From Bhargavaea ullalensis (GTDB lineage Bacteria > Bacillota > Bacilli > Bacillales_A > Planococcaceae), in assembly GCF_040545425.1 (NCBI RefSeq), contig NZ_JBEPLW010000031.1: a stretch of 31,659 nucleotides of DNA; one strand, given 5' to 3'. Shown piece after piece: positions 31,532-31,659 of this stretch. The notes under the pieces are model-generated. The model was not told the DNA's origin and did no database searches. It worked only from the letters and a program-made list of their open reading frames with translations. The position numbers were made by a program, and so were the translations under genes. Numbering within the stretch: the stretch's first letter is position 1; every line of letters starts with the position of its first letter.

Positions 31532-31659
31532 TTCCCCGCGCCGGACCGGCTGCCGGGAATAATGTTGGCTCTACAATGTTAGTTGGGGTATAGGTACAAT
31601 ACCTCTAAATAAAAAAGGCACGCAAACTTCCAATTCTCTATACTTGAATTGACGAGAAA
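31532..31659. other. Non-coding tail after eno
   Basis: This stretch is much lower in GC than the rest. ATTCCC (31532-31537) pairs with GGGAAT just after eno but lacks a T run, so it is at best a weak terminator. A second small fold (GGTAT at 31587 with ATACC at 31599) and CAATTC/GAATTG (31631 and 31646) are visible. No gene, promoter or mobile-element end could be recognised before the window stops. Confidence 0.4.

Noticed and set aside
31532..31659. Edge of an insertion sequence after eno, suggested by the drop in GC
   Set aside because: No terminal inverted repeat or transposase start can be recognised in the 128 bp available.

Overview
The window is a piece of the core chromosome of a Gram-positive Bacillales bacterium with unusually high GC for that group. 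The gene content and order (uvrBA, yvlB, hprK-lgt-yvoD-ppaX-yvoF, trxB, yvcI-rapZ-yvcK-whiA-crh, clpP, tRNA-Arg, cggR-gapA-pgk-tpiA-gpmI-eno) match the Bacillus subtilis 3.5 Mb region almost gene for gene. ComK, Crh, HprK, CggR, WhiA, a CtsR box and AGGAGG-type ribosome sites all fit. The GC level and the family of dispersed intergenic repeats suggest Planococcaceae (Bhargavaea-like); this genus-level guess is inference from memory, not a search result.

Layout: (1) 1-2500 holds a reverse-strand enoyl-CoA hydratase, a YhjD-family gene behind a LexA-type box, reverse-strand comK, and an IDEAL-domain gene divergent from comK. (2) 2700-9010 holds uvrB-uvrA (nucleotide excision repair) and a YvlB/DUF4097 gene ending in a strong terminator. 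(3) 9010-9584 has no gene; it carries a 121-bp structured repeat and a 21-bp tandem array. (4) 9585-14366 holds a reverse-strand cell-wall amidase, then hprK, lgt, yvoD, ppaX and yvoF. (5) 14422-17053 holds a TPR protein (YvcD-like) and trxB. (6) 17054-17846 has no gene; it carries a PhoP-type promoter that seems to drive only a short terminated transcript, followed by three kinds of repeat. (7) 17847-21533 holds yvcI-rapZ-yvcK-whiA-crh. (8) 21588-24383 holds reverse-strand clpP under a CtsR box, tRNA-Arg(CCG), lemA plus a TPM-domain partner, and a small glutaredoxin-like gene. (9) 24444-31531 holds the CggR-controlled lower-glycolysis operon.

How the genes work together: the glycolytic operon makes glyceraldehyde-3-phosphate-to-PEP enzymes under a repressor that senses fructose-1,6-bisphosphate. 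HprK phosphorylates Ser46 of HPr and Crh (both hprK and crh are here) to signal carbon status, and PpaX removes the pyrophosphate HprK makes. RapZ and YvcK/GlmR link carbon flux to envelope precursor synthesis.

The coding part is ordinary and well conserved; I see no undescribed multi-gene system. The unusual material is between genes: a two-copy 121-bp element with two compensatory base-pair changes, a 21-bp repeat family at three loci with a shared four-unit module, a duplicated 120-bp hairpin repeat, and an orphan Pho-type promoter ending at a terminator about 75 nt downstream.
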